DNA from: Paracidovorax avenae ATCC 19860
Lineage (GTDB): Bacteria > Pseudomonadota > Gammaproteobacteria > Burkholderiales > Burkholderiaceae_C
Assembly (NCBI RefSeq): GCF_000176855.2
Contig: NC_015138.1
Location: 682,001 to 746,000 of the forward strand
DNA length: 64,000 bases
Direction: 5' to 3'
Part shown: positions 50,922 through 60,384 of the stretch, one piece after another
Layout: each line of letters begins with the position of its first letter
How positions within the stretch are numbered: position 1 is the stretch's first letter
The notes under the pieces: generated by a model
What the model was told of the DNA's origin: nothing
The model's database searches: none
What the model saw: only the letters and a program-made list of their open reading frames with translations
Program-made: the position numbers and the translations under genes

Positions 50922-51599
50922 ATGCAAAACGCCAACGCTTCCGCCGCCCGTCCCGTCGCCGTCGCCCGCCCCGGAGCCCGCCTGCTCAACCCGCAGGACC
51001 ACACGCTGATCATGATCGACTTCCAGTCGCAGATGGCCTTCGCCACGCACTCGATCGATCCGGTGCAGCTGCGCTCCAATGCCGCGCTGGTCGCGTCGGC
51101 CGCCGCCGGCTTCGGCGCCTCGACCATCCTGACCACGGTGGCGGAGAAGAGCTTCTCGGGCCCGATGTTCGATGAAGTGACCGGGCCGTTCCCCGGCCAG
51201 GCCCTGCTGGACCGCACGTCCATGAACACCTGGGAAGACGAGGCCGTGATCCGCCGCGTGAACGAGATCGGCAAGCCGCGCATCGTGCTGGCCGGCCTGT
51301 GGACCAGCGTGTGCATCGTGGGCCCGGCGCTGTCGGCCCTGGACCAGGGATTCGAGGTGTTCGTGATCGCCGATGCCTGCGGCGACATCTCGGTGGAGGC
51401 CCACAACCGCGCCATGGAGCGCATGGTGCAGGCCGGCGCGCAGCCCATCACCGCGCTGCAGTACCTGCTGGAGATGCAGCGCGACTGGGCGCGCGGCGAG
51501 ACGTACGACATGACGACGGGCATCGCGAAGAAGTTCGGCGGCGGTTACGGCCTGGGCATCACCTACGCCAAGACCATGTTCAACGCCCACGAAGGCTGA
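50922..51599 (+). CDS. Isochorismatase-like hydrolase (YcaC type)
   Basis: A 225-aa cysteine hydrolase. The catalytic Asp is in LIMIDFQSQMAF (Asp33) and the nucleophile in GLWTSVCIVGPALSAL (Cys131), with the cis-peptide Val-Cys environment typical of the fold. The C-terminal part is longer than in nicotinamidases, as in YcaC proteins of unknown substrate. AGGAGATTCCC lies before ATG 50922. Co-transcribed with pirin and amidohydrolase genes. Confidence 0.92.
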   Translation: MQNANASAARPVAVARPGARLLNPQDHTLIMIDFQSQMAFATHSIDPVQLRSNAALVASAAAGFGASTILTTVAEKSFSGPMFDEVTGPFPGQALLDRTSMNTWEDEAVIRRVNEIGKPRIVLAGLWTSVCIVGPALSALDQGFEVFVIADACGDISVEAHNRAMERMVQAGAQPITALQYLLEMQRDWARGETYDMTTGIAKKFGGGYGLGITYAKTMFNAHEG

Positions 51600-51646
51600 A
51601 GGCAGGGCGCCCTGCCATCGTCAAACCCTTTGAAGGTCCGCACACC

Positions 51647-53539
51647 ATGACTCCATCCACCGCTACCCCCGAACTGATTCTGCGCAACGGCCGCTTCACC
51701 ACGCTGGACCGCGCCCACCCCACGGCGAGCGCCGTCGCCATCGCGCAGGGGCGCTTCACGCAGGTCGGTGACGACCGCGAGGTGATGGCGCTGGCCGGGC
51801 CGCAGACGCGGGTGATCGACCTGGGCGGGCGCAGCGTGCTGCCGGGGCTGATCGACAACCACCTGCACATCATCCGCGGCGGCCTGAACTTCAACATGGA
51901 GTTGCGCTGGGACGGGGTGAAGAGCCTGGCCGATGCGATGGCGATGCTCAAGCGCCAGGTGGACGTGACGCCCGCGCCGCAGTGGGTGCGCGTGGTGGGC
52001 GGCTTCACCGAGCACCAGTTCGTGGAAAAGCGCCTGCCCACGCTGGCGGAGCTCAACGCGGTGGCGCCGGACACGCCGGTGTTCATCCTGCACCTGTACG
52101 ACCGCGCGCTGCTCAACGGCGCTGCGCTGCGGGCCGTGGGCTACGGCCGCGACACGCCCGCGCCGCCCGGCGGCGAGATCGTGCGCGACAGCGCGGGCAA
52201 CCCGACGGGCCTGCTGCTGGCCAAGCCGAATGCGGCCATCCTGTACGCCACGCTGGCCAAGGGGCCGAAGCTGCCGCACGAGTACCAGGTGAATTCCACG
52301 CGGCATTTCATGCGCGAGCTCAACCGCCTGGGCGTGACCGGCGCGATCGACGCGGGCGGCGGCATGCAGAACTATCCCGACGACTACGCCGTGATCCAGG
52401 AGCTGGCCGATGCCGACCAGCTCACGATCCGCCTGGCCTACAACCTGTTCACGCAGAAGCCCAAGGAGGAGAAGGCCGATTTCCTGCACTGGACGGCCAC
52501 CTCGCAGTACAAGCAGGGCACGGATTACTTCCGCCACAACGGCGCGGGCGAGATGCTGGTGTTCTCGGCCGCGGATTTCGAGGATTTCCGCCAGCCGCGC
52601 CCCGAACTCGCGCCGGAGATGGAGGGCGAGCTGGAAGAGGTGGTGCGCATCCTGGCGCAGAACCGCTGGCCCTGGCGCATGCACGCCACCTACGACGAGA
52701 CCATCGACCGCGCGCTCCATGTGTTCGAGAAGGTCAACCAGGACACGCCGCTGGCCGGCCTGAACTGGTTCTTCGACCACGCCGAGACCATCTCGGAGAA
52801 GTCCATCGACCGCATCGCGGCCCTGGGCGGCGGCGTGGCCGTGCAGCACCGCATGGCCTACCAGGGCGAGTATTTCGTGGAGCGCTACGGCGCCGCCGCG
52901 GCCGAGGCCACGCCGCCGGTCAAGCGCATGCTGGAGAAGGGCGTGAAAGTCTCCGCCGGCACCGATGCCACCCGCGTCGCGAGCTACAACCCCTGGGTGT
53001 CGCTGTCGTGGCTGGTGACCGGCAAGACGGTGGGCGGCCTGCAGATCACGCCGCAGCGCAACTGCCTCACCCGCGACCAGGCGCTGCGCATGTGGACCGA
53101 GAACGTCACCTGGTTCAGCAATGAGGTCGGCAAGAAGGGTCGCATCCAGGCGGGCCAGCTGGCGGACCTGGTCGTTCCCGACCGCGACTTCTTCGCCTGC
53201 GCCGAATCCGAGATCGCCGACACGACGGCCCTGCTCACCGTGGTGGGCGGCAAGGTGGTATATGGCGCGGGTGATTTCGCCCGCTTCGACGAAGGCGCGC
53301 CACCGCCGGCCATGCCCGACTGGTCGCCCGTGCGCACCTTCCGCGGCTATGGCGCCTGGGGCGTGCAGGAAGGCGCGCCGCTGCAGGCCGTGATGCGCAA
53401 CGCGGCGGCGAACTGCGGCTGCGCCAGCAACTGCAACCTGCACGGCCACGCGCACGCCACGGCCTGGAGCAGCAAGCTGCCCGTGTCCGACCTGCAGGGA
53501 TTCTGGGGGGCGCTGGGCTGCGCCTGCTGGGCGGTGTGA
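51647..53539 (+). CDS. YtcJ-like amidohydrolase with Cys-rich C-terminal tail
   Basis: A 630-aa metal-dependent amidohydrolase. The first metal motif is GLIDNHLHIIRGG, the later His residues are in RMHATYDETIDRA and FFDHAETISEKS, and the catalytic Asp is in VSAGTDATRVASYNP. A normal beta-sandwich closing follows (KKGRIQAGQLADLVVPDRDFF). The last ~50 residues are unusual: CGCASNCNLHGHAHA and GCACW, with six Cys and several His, looking like an added metal-binding tail. No signal peptide, so cytoplasmic. It likely acts in the same pathway as the isochorismatase-like enzyme. Confidence 0.88.
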   Translation: MTPSTATPELILRNGRFTTLDRAHPTASAVAIAQGRFTQVGDDREVMALAGPQTRVIDLGGRSVLPGLIDNHLHIIRGGLNFNMELRWDGVKSLADAMAMLKRQVDVTPAPQWVRVVGGFTEHQFVEKRLPTLAELNAVAPDTPVFILHLYDRALLNGAALRAVGYGRDTPAPPGGEIVRDSAGNPTGLLLAKPNAAILYATLAKGPKLPHEYQVNSTRHFMRELNRLGVTGAIDAGGGMQNYPDDYAVIQELADADQLTIRLAYNLFTQKPKEEKADFLHWTATSQYKQGTDYFRHNGAGEMLVFSAADFEDFRQPRPELAPEMEGELEEVVRILAQNRWPWRMHATYDETIDRALHVFEKVNQDTPLAGLNWFFDHAETISEKSIDRIAALGGGVAVQHRMAYQGEYFVERYGAAAAEATPPVKRMLEKGVKVSAGTDATRVASYNPWVSLSWLVTGKTVGGLQITPQRNCLTRDQALRMWTENVTWFSNEVGKKGRIQAGQLADLVVPDRDFFACAESEIADTTALLTVVGGKVVYGAGDFARFDEGAPPPAMPDWSPVRTFRGYGAWGVQEGAPLQAVMRNAAANCGCASNCNLHGHAHATAWSSKLPVSDLQGFWGALGCACWAV

Positions 53540-53540
53540 C

Positions 53541-53951
53541 GTGGACGGGATGCTGCATGCCGCGGCCGCCGCCTCCTGGGTGCAGCCGCTGGCCCTGCTG
53601 TGCCTGTGCGCGGCCTACCTGCAGGGTGGATGGGACAAGGCCCGCGATTTCCGCGGCGCGGTGGCCGAAATGCGCCGCTTCGGCCTGGCGCCGGCCGGGC
53701 CCATCGCCCTGGCCACCATCGCGCTGCAGTTCGGCGCATCGGCCCTGATCCTGTCGGGCTGGTACCGGTGGGCGGGGGCGCTGGCCCTCGCCGGTTTCAC
53801 CGCCATCGCGGCTTTTCTGGCGGACCGTTTCTGGACGCAGGCGCAGCCCGAGCGGCAGCGCAGCGCCAACGCATTCTTTGAACATTGGGGCCTGGTGGGC
53901 GGCATGCTGCTCGTCGCCTGGCACGACCTGGGAGGCCACCATGCCGGATAA
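53541..53951 (+). CDS. DoxX-family membrane protein
   Basis: A 136-aa protein with four membrane segments (PLALLCLCAAYLQGGWDKARDF is the DoxX start). GTG 53541 directly follows the amidohydrolase stop; the stop overlaps the next gene by 11 nt, so the operon is tightly packed. Function of DoxX proteins in this setting is unclear; they may work with thiol or quinone systems. Confidence 0.85.
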   Translation: MDGMLHAAAAASWVQPLALLCLCAAYLQGGWDKARDFRGAVAEMRRFGLAPAGPIALATIALQFGASALILSGWYRWAGALALAGFTAIAAFLADRFWTQAQPERQRSANAFFEHWGLVGGMLLVAWHDLGGHHAG

Positions 53952-55602
53952 CCACACTTCCGCCAAAGCATCGGGCAGCTTCGCGCCGCTCGCCATTCCC
54001 GTCTTCGCCGTGCTGTGGGCCGCCACGGTGCTGGGCAACATCGGCAGCTTCATGCGCGACGTGGCCAGCGCCTGGATGGTGACGGAGCTGTCCTCCAGCC
54101 CCGCGGCCGTGGCGCTGATCCAGACGGCGGCCACGCTGCCCGTCTTCCTGCTGGCGATTCCCGCGGGCGTGCTGTCCGACATCCTGGACCGCCGCCGCTT
54201 CCTGATCGGCGTGCAGGTGCTGCTGGGCGCCGTCAGCGGCACGCTGCTGGTGCTGGCCCACACGCAGGCGCTGACGGTGGAGTGGCTGGTAGCGCTCACC
54301 TTCGTGGGCGGCATCGGCGCGGCATTGATGGGCCCGACCTGGCAGTCCATCGTGCCCGAGCTGGTGCCGCGCAGCGAGCTCAAGAGCGCCGTGGCGCTGA
54401 ATTCGCTGGGCATCAACATCGCCCGTGCCATCGGGCCGGCCGCGGGCGGCCTGCTGCTGGCGAGCTTCGGCGCCGCGGCGGCCTACGGGCTCGACGTGCT
54501 GAGCTATGTGTTCGTGATCGCCGCGCTGCTGTGGTGGAAGCGCCCGCCGGCCGAGGCTTCGGCGCTGAACGAGCAGTTCTTCGGCGCCTTCCGGGCCGGG
54601 GTGCGCTATGCCCGTGCCAGCCGCGAACTGCACGTGGTACTGCTGCGCGCGGCGGTGTTCTTCCTGTTCGCCAGTTCCGTCTGGGCGCTGCTGCCGCTGG
54701 TGGCGCGCCGCATGCTGGGCGGCACGGCCGGCTTCTACGGCGTGATGCTGGGCGCGGTGGGAGCGGGCGCCATCCTGGGCGCGGTGCTGCTGCCGCAACT
54801 GCGCCGGCGCCTGGATACCGACGGGCTGGTGCTGCTGGCCTCGGCCGTCACGGCGGTGGTGATGGACGTGCTGGCCCTGGCGCCGCCGCAGTGGGCCGCC
54901 GTGGCGCTGATGCTGGTGCTGGGCCTGGGCTGGATCATCGCGCTGACCACGCTCAACGGCGTGGCGCAGGCGGTGCTGCCCAACTGGGTGCGGGGCCGCG
55001 GGCTGGCCATCTACCTGATGGTGTTCAACGGGGCCATGGCGCTGGGCAGCCTGGGCTGGGGCCTGGTGGCCGGCCAGCTGGGTCTGCCGGCCACGCTGCT
55101 GGCCGGGGCGGCCGGGCTGGTGGCGGTGTCGCTGGTGTTCCATCGCATCAAGCTGCCCACGGGCGAAGCCGACCTGCAGCCGTCCAACCACTGGCCCGAG
55201 CCGCTGCTGGCCGCACCCGTGGCGCACGACCGCGGCCCGGTAATGGTGCAGATCGAGTACCGCGTGCGGCGGCACGACCTGCCCGCCTTCCTGCAGGCCA
55301 TGCAGCATGTGGCCCGCGAGCGCCGCCGCGACGGTGCCTACGCCTGGGGCGTGGCCGAGCACAGCGGGGAGCCGGGGCGGGTGATCGAATGGTTCCTGGT
55401 CGAATCCTGGGCGGAGCACCTGCGGCAGCACCGGCGCGTCTCGCGTGCCGATGCCGACCAGCAGGCCGAGGCACGGCGCTTCCACATCGGGCCGGAGGCC
55501 CCGGTGGTGCACCACTTCCTGGCGCTGGATCCACGCGATCCCGCGGCCTCCGTGCCGCGGGACCCGGACGACCATGGCCATGGCGCCGGCGGAGCGGCCT
55601 GA
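53941..55602 (+). CDS. MFS_3-type exporter with C-terminal soluble domain
   Basis: A 553-aa protein. Residues ~15-405 have 12 membrane segments of the MFS_3/EntS kind (AVLWAATVLGNIGSFMRDVASAWMVTELSSS, GVLSDILDRRRFLIGVQ). Residues ~425-550 form a soluble alpha/beta domain (VMVQIEYRVRRHDLPAFLQAM, RVIEWFLVESWAEHLRQHRR) resembling an antibiotic-biosynthesis-monooxygenase-like or dimeric alpha-beta barrel fold, common in this MFS group. The two-part form is known but unexplained. Last gene of the pirin operon. Confidence 0.87.
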   Translation: MPDNHTSAKASGSFAPLAIPVFAVLWAATVLGNIGSFMRDVASAWMVTELSSSPAAVALIQTAATLPVFLLAIPAGVLSDILDRRRFLIGVQVLLGAVSGTLLVLAHTQALTVEWLVALTFVGGIGAALMGPTWQSIVPELVPRSELKSAVALNSLGINIARAIGPAAGGLLLASFGAAAAYGLDVLSYVFVIAALLWWKRPPAEASALNEQFFGAFRAGVRYARASRELHVVLLRAAVFFLFASSVWALLPLVARRMLGGTAGFYGVMLGAVGAGAILGAVLLPQLRRRLDTDGLVLLASAVTAVVMDVLALAPPQWAAVALMLVLGLGWIIALTTLNGVAQAVLPNWVRGRGLAIYLMVFNGAMALGSLGWGLVAGQLGLPATLLAGAAGLVAVSLVFHRIKLPTGEADLQPSNHWPEPLLAAPVAHDRGPVMVQIEYRVRRHDLPAFLQAMQHVARERRRDGAYAWGVAEHSGEPGRVIEWFLVESWAEHLRQHRRVSRADADQQAEARRFHIGPEAPVVHHFLALDPRDPAASVPRDPDDHGHGAGGAA

Positions 55603-55770
55603 ACTCCCCTGGACTGTGTCTGGACCTTTTGTCGCTTGATGAGCTCGGCCACCGGATGGCGGGCGGGCATGGCCAGCGCATGGCCTTCGGCAGCACCACG
55701 GCCACCACGCTCGACGAAAGCCAGGTGGCGGTGGTGACGGGCTGGGTGGTAATGAACCGCTGAAGGCGGC
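55603..55770. other. Short gap after MFS gene, possible remnant
   Basis: About 170 nt. The plus strand is open with text such as LDLLSLDELGHRMAGGHGQRM ending in TGA at 55761-55763, but there is no start or family. The converging oxidoreductase gene ends at 55771. Confidence 0.3.
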
Positions 55771-57858
55771 TCAGGGGGCCGTCAAGGTCTCGACTTCCAC
55801 CGCGCAGTCGTAGAACGTGGGCGCGGCCCCCAGGTCCGTCAGGGCCTGCCCGGTCACCTCGTTCACGTTCGTGCCCTGCAGGCCGAACTTGCGCCACCAG
55901 ATGCCCAGGCCATGGACCACGCCCGCCCGCGCGCGGCCGTTGAGCGCCACGCGGCAGGCGTAGCTGCCGCGGTCGTTGAACACCCGTACCGTGGCACCTT
56001 CCGCGATGCCGCGCGCGGCGGCGTCTTCGGGATGCATCTCCAGCAGCGGCTCGCCCTCGATCTGGCGCAGGCTCTTCACGTTCACGAAGGTGGAATTCAG
56101 GAAGTTGCGCGCGGGCGGCGAAATCATCGCCAGCGGGTAGCGGCCGCCGGGCTGCGCGGGCTCGTGGTTGGGCAGGTAGTCCGGCAGCGGGTCCAGCCCC
56201 TGCGCGGCCAGCCGCTCGCTGTGGAACTCGCAGCGGCCCGAGGGCGTCGGGAAGCCGCCTTCCGCGAACGGCGCATCGGGGATGGCCAGCGTGGCGAAGC
56301 CCGTGTCCAGCAGCTGCTGGAAGTCCACGTGGCCGCCATAGGCCTGCCGGCACAGGTCCTCGTCGCTGTCTGTGAAGCAGGGCTCGGTGAAACCCATGCG
56401 CGCGGCCAGTTCGCGGAACACCTGCGTGTTGGGTTGGGACTGGCCGACCGGTGCCACGGCCGGGCGGTTCAGCAGCACGTCGGTGTGGCCGTAGGCCACG
56501 TGCACGTCCCAGTGCTCCAGCTGCGTGGTGGCGGGCAGCACGTAGTCCGCGTAATCGGCCGTGTCGGTCTGGAAGTGTTCCAGCACCACGGTGAACAGGT
56601 CGTCGCGCGCGAAGCCGCGCACGACCTTCGTCGAATCCGGCGCGACGGCCACGGGATTGCTGTTGTAGACCACCAGCGCCTCGATGCGCGGGCCGAACCC
56701 GGCGGACGCATCGCGCAGCAGGTCGTCGCCGATGGTGGACATGTTGACCGTGCGCGGCATCCGCCCGCCGGGCAGCAGGTCCGGCCGGTGCAGCGCCTGC
56801 CGCTGCACGGGGAACTGCCCCGAGCTCGACAGCAGCAGCCCGCCCGCGCGGTGCCGCCAGGCGCCCACGAGCGCCGGCAGGCAGGCCACGGCGCGCGTGG
56901 CATTGCCGCCGCCGCGCGCGCGCTGCATGCCGTAGTTGAGGCGGATGGCGGCCGGCCGCGTGGTGCCGTAGTCGCGCGCCAGCTGCCGGATCTGCTCCAC
57001 CGGCAGCCCGCATACCGCCGCCGCGCGCTCGGGCGGCCAGGCCAGCGCACGCTCGCGCAGGCCTTCCCAGCCCACGGTGTGGCGCGCGATGTAGTCGTGG
57101 TCCAGCCAGTCGTTCGCGATCAGCTCGTGCATCAGCGCCAGCGCCAGCGCGGCGTCGGTGCCGGGCAGCAGCTGCAGGTGCTCGTGGCACTTGTCGGCCG
57201 TCTCGGTCCTGCGCGGGTCGATGCACACCAGCCGGGCGCCCGCGCGCTTGGCCTGCTGCGCATAGCGCCAGAAGTGCAGGTTGCTGCCGATGGAGTTGCT
57301 GCCCCAGATGAGGATCAGCTGCGATTCGGCGAAATGCTCCACCTTCATGCCCACCTTGCCGCCCAGCGTCTGGTTCAAGCCCTCGCCGCCGGCCGCGGCG
57401 CAGATGGTGCGCCCGAGCAGCGAGGCGCCCAGGCGGTGGAAGAATCGCCGGTCCATGCTCTCGCCCTGCACCAGGCCCATGGTGCCGGCGTAGCTGTAGG
57501 GCAGGATGGCCTGCGGGTCGCGCGCCGCGATGGCGCCCAGGCGAGATGCGATATCCGAGAGCGCCTCGTCCCAGCCCACGGGCTCGAATTGCCCGTTGCC
57601 CTTGGGGCCGACGCGGCGCAGCGGCGTGAGGATGCGGTCCGGGTGGTTCGTGCGATCGGCGTAGCGCGACACCTTGGCGCAGAGCACTCCGTCGGTGTGG
57701 CCATGGGCCGGGTTGCCCTGCACCCGCACGGCCACGCCGTTTTCCACGGTGGTGACCAGGGCGCAGGTATCGGGGCAGTCGTGCGGGCATGCGCCGCGCA
57801 CCTGCAGGGGCGCGCCGGACGGCGCGGGAGTGTGCGAAATGGTTTCCATCGTGGGCAT
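55771..57858 (-). CDS. Molybdopterin-dependent oxidoreductase
   Basis: A 695-aa enzyme of the DMSO-reductase superfamily. An N-terminal [4Fe-4S] motif (CPHDCPDTC and a fourth Cys in GVLCAKVSRY) is followed by molybdopterin-binding segments (YSYAGTMGLVQGESMDRRFF, LILIWGSNSIGSNLHFW, VCIDPRRTETADKCHEHL) and the C-terminal molydopterin-dinucleotide domain (LLEMHPEDAAARGIAEGATVRVFNDRGS). No Tat signal, so cytoplasmic. The substrate is unknown. ATG 57856-57858 or 57847-57849 can start it. Divergent from the next gene with about 130 nt between. Confidence 0.92.
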   Translation of the reverse strand: MPTMETISHTPAPSGAPLQVRGACPHDCPDTCALVTTVENGVAVRVQGNPAHGHTDGVLCAKVSRYADRTNHPDRILTPLRRVGPKGNGQFEPVGWDEALSDIASRLGAIAARDPQAILPYSYAGTMGLVQGESMDRRFFHRLGASLLGRTICAAAGGEGLNQTLGGKVGMKVEHFAESQLILIWGSNSIGSNLHFWRYAQQAKRAGARLVCIDPRRTETADKCHEHLQLLPGTDAALALALMHELIANDWLDHDYIARHTVGWEGLRERALAWPPERAAAVCGLPVEQIRQLARDYGTTRPAAIRLNYGMQRARGGGNATRAVACLPALVGAWRHRAGGLLLSSSGQFPVQRQALHRPDLLPGGRMPRTVNMSTIGDDLLRDASAGFGPRIEALVVYNSNPVAVAPDSTKVVRGFARDDLFTVVLEHFQTDTADYADYVLPATTQLEHWDVHVAYGHTDVLLNRPAVAPVGQSQPNTQVFRELAARMGFTEPCFTDSDEDLCRQAYGGHVDFQQLLDTGFATLAIPDAPFAEGGFPTPSGRCEFHSERLAAQGLDPLPDYLPNHEPAQPGGRYPLAMISPPARNFLNSTFVNVKSLRQIEGEPLLEMHPEDAAARGIAEGATVRVFNDRGSYACRVALNGRARAGVVHGLGIWWRKFGLQGTNVNEVTGQALTDLGAAPTFYDCAVEVETLTAP

Positions 57859-57990
57859 CGTGCAGGGCGGGGCGATACACTGCGCGCGCATGCGGACTGG
57901 GCAGGCACTGCGCGGTCTTTCCAGGTTTCAACAACATCGGGGCCGGATCTGCCGCAAGCCGGCTGTCGAGCCCCAAGGGGGGATTTCACC

Positions 57991-59133
57991 ATGAAGCAGG
58001 CAGTTCTGGGGCGCAGGCGGTTTTCCATCGGCCTGGGCATGGCCGCGGTCGCGGGGTTCGGGCCGGCGCGCGCGCAATCCGAAGGGCCCATCGTGCTCGG
58101 CCAGTCCGCGCCGTTTTCCGGGCCGTCCGCCCAGCTGGGCGTGCAGTTCCACGCGGGCGCGAAGCTGTATTTCGACGCACTGAACGCCCAGGGCGGCATC
58201 GGCCGGCGGCCGGTGGAACTGCGCACGCTGGACGACGGCTACGAGCCCGACCGGTGCGCGGCCAACACCCGCAAGTTCATCGAGCAGGACGTGCTGGCCC
58301 TCTTCGGCTACGTGGGCACGCCCACCAGCCTCGCGGCGCTGCCGCTGTTCAACCAGGCCAAGGTGCCCTTCTTCGCGCCCTTCACCGGGGCGGAGGCGCT
58401 ACGCCAGCCGTTCAACCGCCTGATCTTCCACGTGCGCGCCTCGTACAACGACGAGACGGCCGTGATCGTGCGGCAGCTCACCCACCTGGGGCTGCGCAGG
58501 ATCGCCGTGCTCTACCAGGACGACGCCTACGGCAAGGCGGGCCTGGATGGCGTCACGCTCGCCCTGGCGCAGGACCAGCTCAAGCCGCACGCCACGGCGA
58601 CCGTGCCCCGCAATTCGGTGGAAGTGGCTCCGGCCGTGGACAAGCTCGTGGCCGCCCGCCCCGAGTCCATCGTGCTGGTCACCACCTATGCGGCGAGCGC
58701 CGCCTTCGTGCGCGCGGCGCGCAAGGCGGGCTATGGCGGCACCTTCTACAACCTCTCCTTCGTGGGGACGCAGGCCCTGGCCGATGCGCTGGGCCGGGAC
58801 GGCGCGGGCGTGGTCGTCTCGCAGGTGATGCCTTCGCCCTACCAGACCACGCGGCAGATCGCCCGGGAGTTCCAGGACGCGATCAAGAAGGGCGGCGGCA
58901 AGGTGCAGGCCAACTATTCGAGCATGGAAGGCTTCGTGGCCGCCCGGGTGTTCGCCGAAGGCCTGCGGCAGGGCGGCGGCAAGCCCACGCGCGAGTCGCT
59001 CGTCGCTGGCCTGGAAGCCATCGGCTCCGCGACGGTCTCGGGCTATCCGATCAGCCTCAGCAGCAGCAGCCACGCGGGCTCGCGCTTCGTCGAGATGTCG
59101 ATGCTGACCGGGGACGGCCGGGTGATGGTCTGA
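57991..59133 (+). CDS. ABC-type branched-chain substrate-binding protein (LivK-like)
   Basis: A 380-aa periplasmic receptor of the Peripla_BP_6 class with a twin-arginine-like signal (GRRRFSIGLGMAAVAGFG, cut near ARAQ). Typical segments are LGQSAPFSGPSAQLGVQFHAGAKLYFDALNAQGGIGGR-like start, RTLDDGYEPDRCAANTRKFIEQD and the hinge VVVSQVMPSPYQTT. No permease or ATPase gene is nearby. AAGGGGGG precedes ATG 57991. Converges with argE-type gene. Confidence 0.9.
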   Translation: MKQAVLGRRRFSIGLGMAAVAGFGPARAQSEGPIVLGQSAPFSGPSAQLGVQFHAGAKLYFDALNAQGGIGRRPVELRTLDDGYEPDRCAANTRKFIEQDVLALFGYVGTPTSLAALPLFNQAKVPFFAPFTGAEALRQPFNRLIFHVRASYNDETAVIVRQLTHLGLRRIAVLYQDDAYGKAGLDGVTLALAQDQLKPHATATVPRNSVEVAPAVDKLVAARPESIVLVTTYAASAAFVRAARKAGYGGTFYNLSFVGTQALADALGRDGAGVVVSQVMPSPYQTTRQIAREFQDAIKKGGGKVQANYSSMEGFVAARVFAEGLRQGGGKPTRESLVAGLEAIGSATVSGYPISLSSSSHAGSRFVEMSMLTGDGRVMV

Positions 59134-59140
59134 AGCCTCC

Positions 59141-60304
59141 TCAGAGGCCCTCGAACTCCCGCGTCTGCGCCAAGCCGCGCATGAAGGCCTCGCAGCGGGC
59201 GAGCTGCTCGAGGCTCACGTACTCGTCGGGCTGGTGGGCCTGTCGGATGCTGCCCGGGCCGCAGACCACGGTGGAAATGCCGGCATTCTTGAAGAGGCCG
59301 GCCTCGGTGCCGAAGGCGACCAGCGTGGTGCCGGCCTCGCCCGCGAGGCGCTGGGCCAGGCGCGTGACGGGGTCCTGCGCGCTGCCCAGGAAGCTCGGGA
59401 TCTCGCAGATGGTGTCGAAGGTGATGCCCGTCTGCGGCGCCACCGCCTGCATCGCGGGCTCCAGGGATCGCGCATAGGCCACCACCTCGGCCTGCATGCG
59501 GGCCGCGTCGGCCGTGGGCAGGTCGCGGAATTCGTAGCGGAACTCCGCGTCGCGCGGCACCACGTTGTCGGCGATGCCACCATGGAACTGGCCCACGCTG
59601 GCGGTGGAGAAGGGCACGTCGAAGCCGTCGAAACGCGGCTCCTCTCGCTCGAAGCCCTCGGCCATGTCGCGCACGCGACCGACCACACGCGCAGCCATCT
59701 CGATCGCGTTCACCGAATGCGGCGTGAGCGAGGAGTGCGCCTCCTTGCCGCGCACGCAGCAGCGGTAGCGGTACACGCCCTTGTGCGCGATGGCCGGCAC
59801 CATGTCGGTGGGTTCGCCCACGATGCAGGCCAGGGGCCGCACGCCGGCATCGCGCAGGTCGGCGATGAGTTCGCGCGCGCCGAAGCAGCCCACCTCCTCG
59901 TCGTAGCTGAACGCGTAATGGATGGCGAAGGGCGCATCGCTCTCCAGGAACTGGCGCGCCTGCGACAGCGCGATGGCGATGAAGGCCTTCATGTCGGCGC
60001 TGCCCCGGCCGTAGAGCCGGCCGTCCTGCACCGTTGCCGAGAGCGGGTCCATGCTCCAGTCCTGGCCGTCCCAGGGCACCGTGTCGGTGTGGCCCGAGAG
60101 GATGATGCCCGCGGGCTTGCCCTCGCCCAGGGTGGCGAACAGATTGGCCTTGGTCTTGCTTGCGTCGTAGGTCAGCCGGCACTTCACGCCGAGGCGATCC
60201 AGTTCCGTCCGGATGAAATCGATGAGCTCCAGGTTGGAACGGTGGCTCACGGTGTTCATGCGCACCAGGGCCTGGGCGAGCGAGAGGGCGTGTTCTGACA
60301 GCAT
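59141..60304 (-). CDS. argE: Acetylornithine deacetylase-type M20 peptidase
   Basis: A 387-aa di-zinc hydrolase of the M20 family. Metal site: GHTDTVPWDGQ, GSADMKAFIAI, EEVGCFGARE, GEPTDMVPAI; the dimerisation domain and catalytic His follow (KEAHSSLTPHSVNAIE), with the end GPGSIRQAHQPDEYV giving the last His. Best match in form is ArgE (N2-acetylornithine to ornithine), but related deacylases are not excluded. ATG 60302-60304 is the family start. Divergent from the hippurate-hydrolase-type gene. Confidence 0.87.
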   Translation of the reverse strand: MLSEHALSLAQALVRMNTVSHRSNLELIDFIRTELDRLGVKCRLTYDASKTKANLFATLGEGKPAGIILSGHTDTVPWDGQDWSMDPLSATVQDGRLYGRGSADMKAFIAIALSQARQFLESDAPFAIHYAFSYDEEVGCFGARELIADLRDAGVRPLACIVGEPTDMVPAIAHKGVYRYRCCVRGKEAHSSLTPHSVNAIEMAARVVGRVRDMAEGFEREEPRFDGFDVPFSTASVGQFHGGIADNVVPRDAEFRYEFRDLPTADAARMQAEVVAYARSLEPAMQAVAPQTGITFDTICEIPSFLGSAQDPVTRLAQRLAGEAGTTLVAFGTEAGLFKNAGISTVVCGPGSIRQAHQPDEYVSLEQLARCEAFMRGLAQTREFEGL

Positions 60305-60384
60305 CGTGGGGGTGTGGAATAACCCTGTCTGGTGCGCGTGCGGAGGCAGGGCTAGACTCTCCGCAACCTGAGGAAACACCCATT

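Noticed and set aside
51563..53455. Long minus-strand frame (630 residues) over the amidohydrolase gene
   Set aside because: Opposite-strand shadow with His/Arg-rich text and no motif.
55603..55763. Small gene after the MFS exporter
   Set aside because: No start codon with ribosome site and no homologous feature; left as possible remnant.
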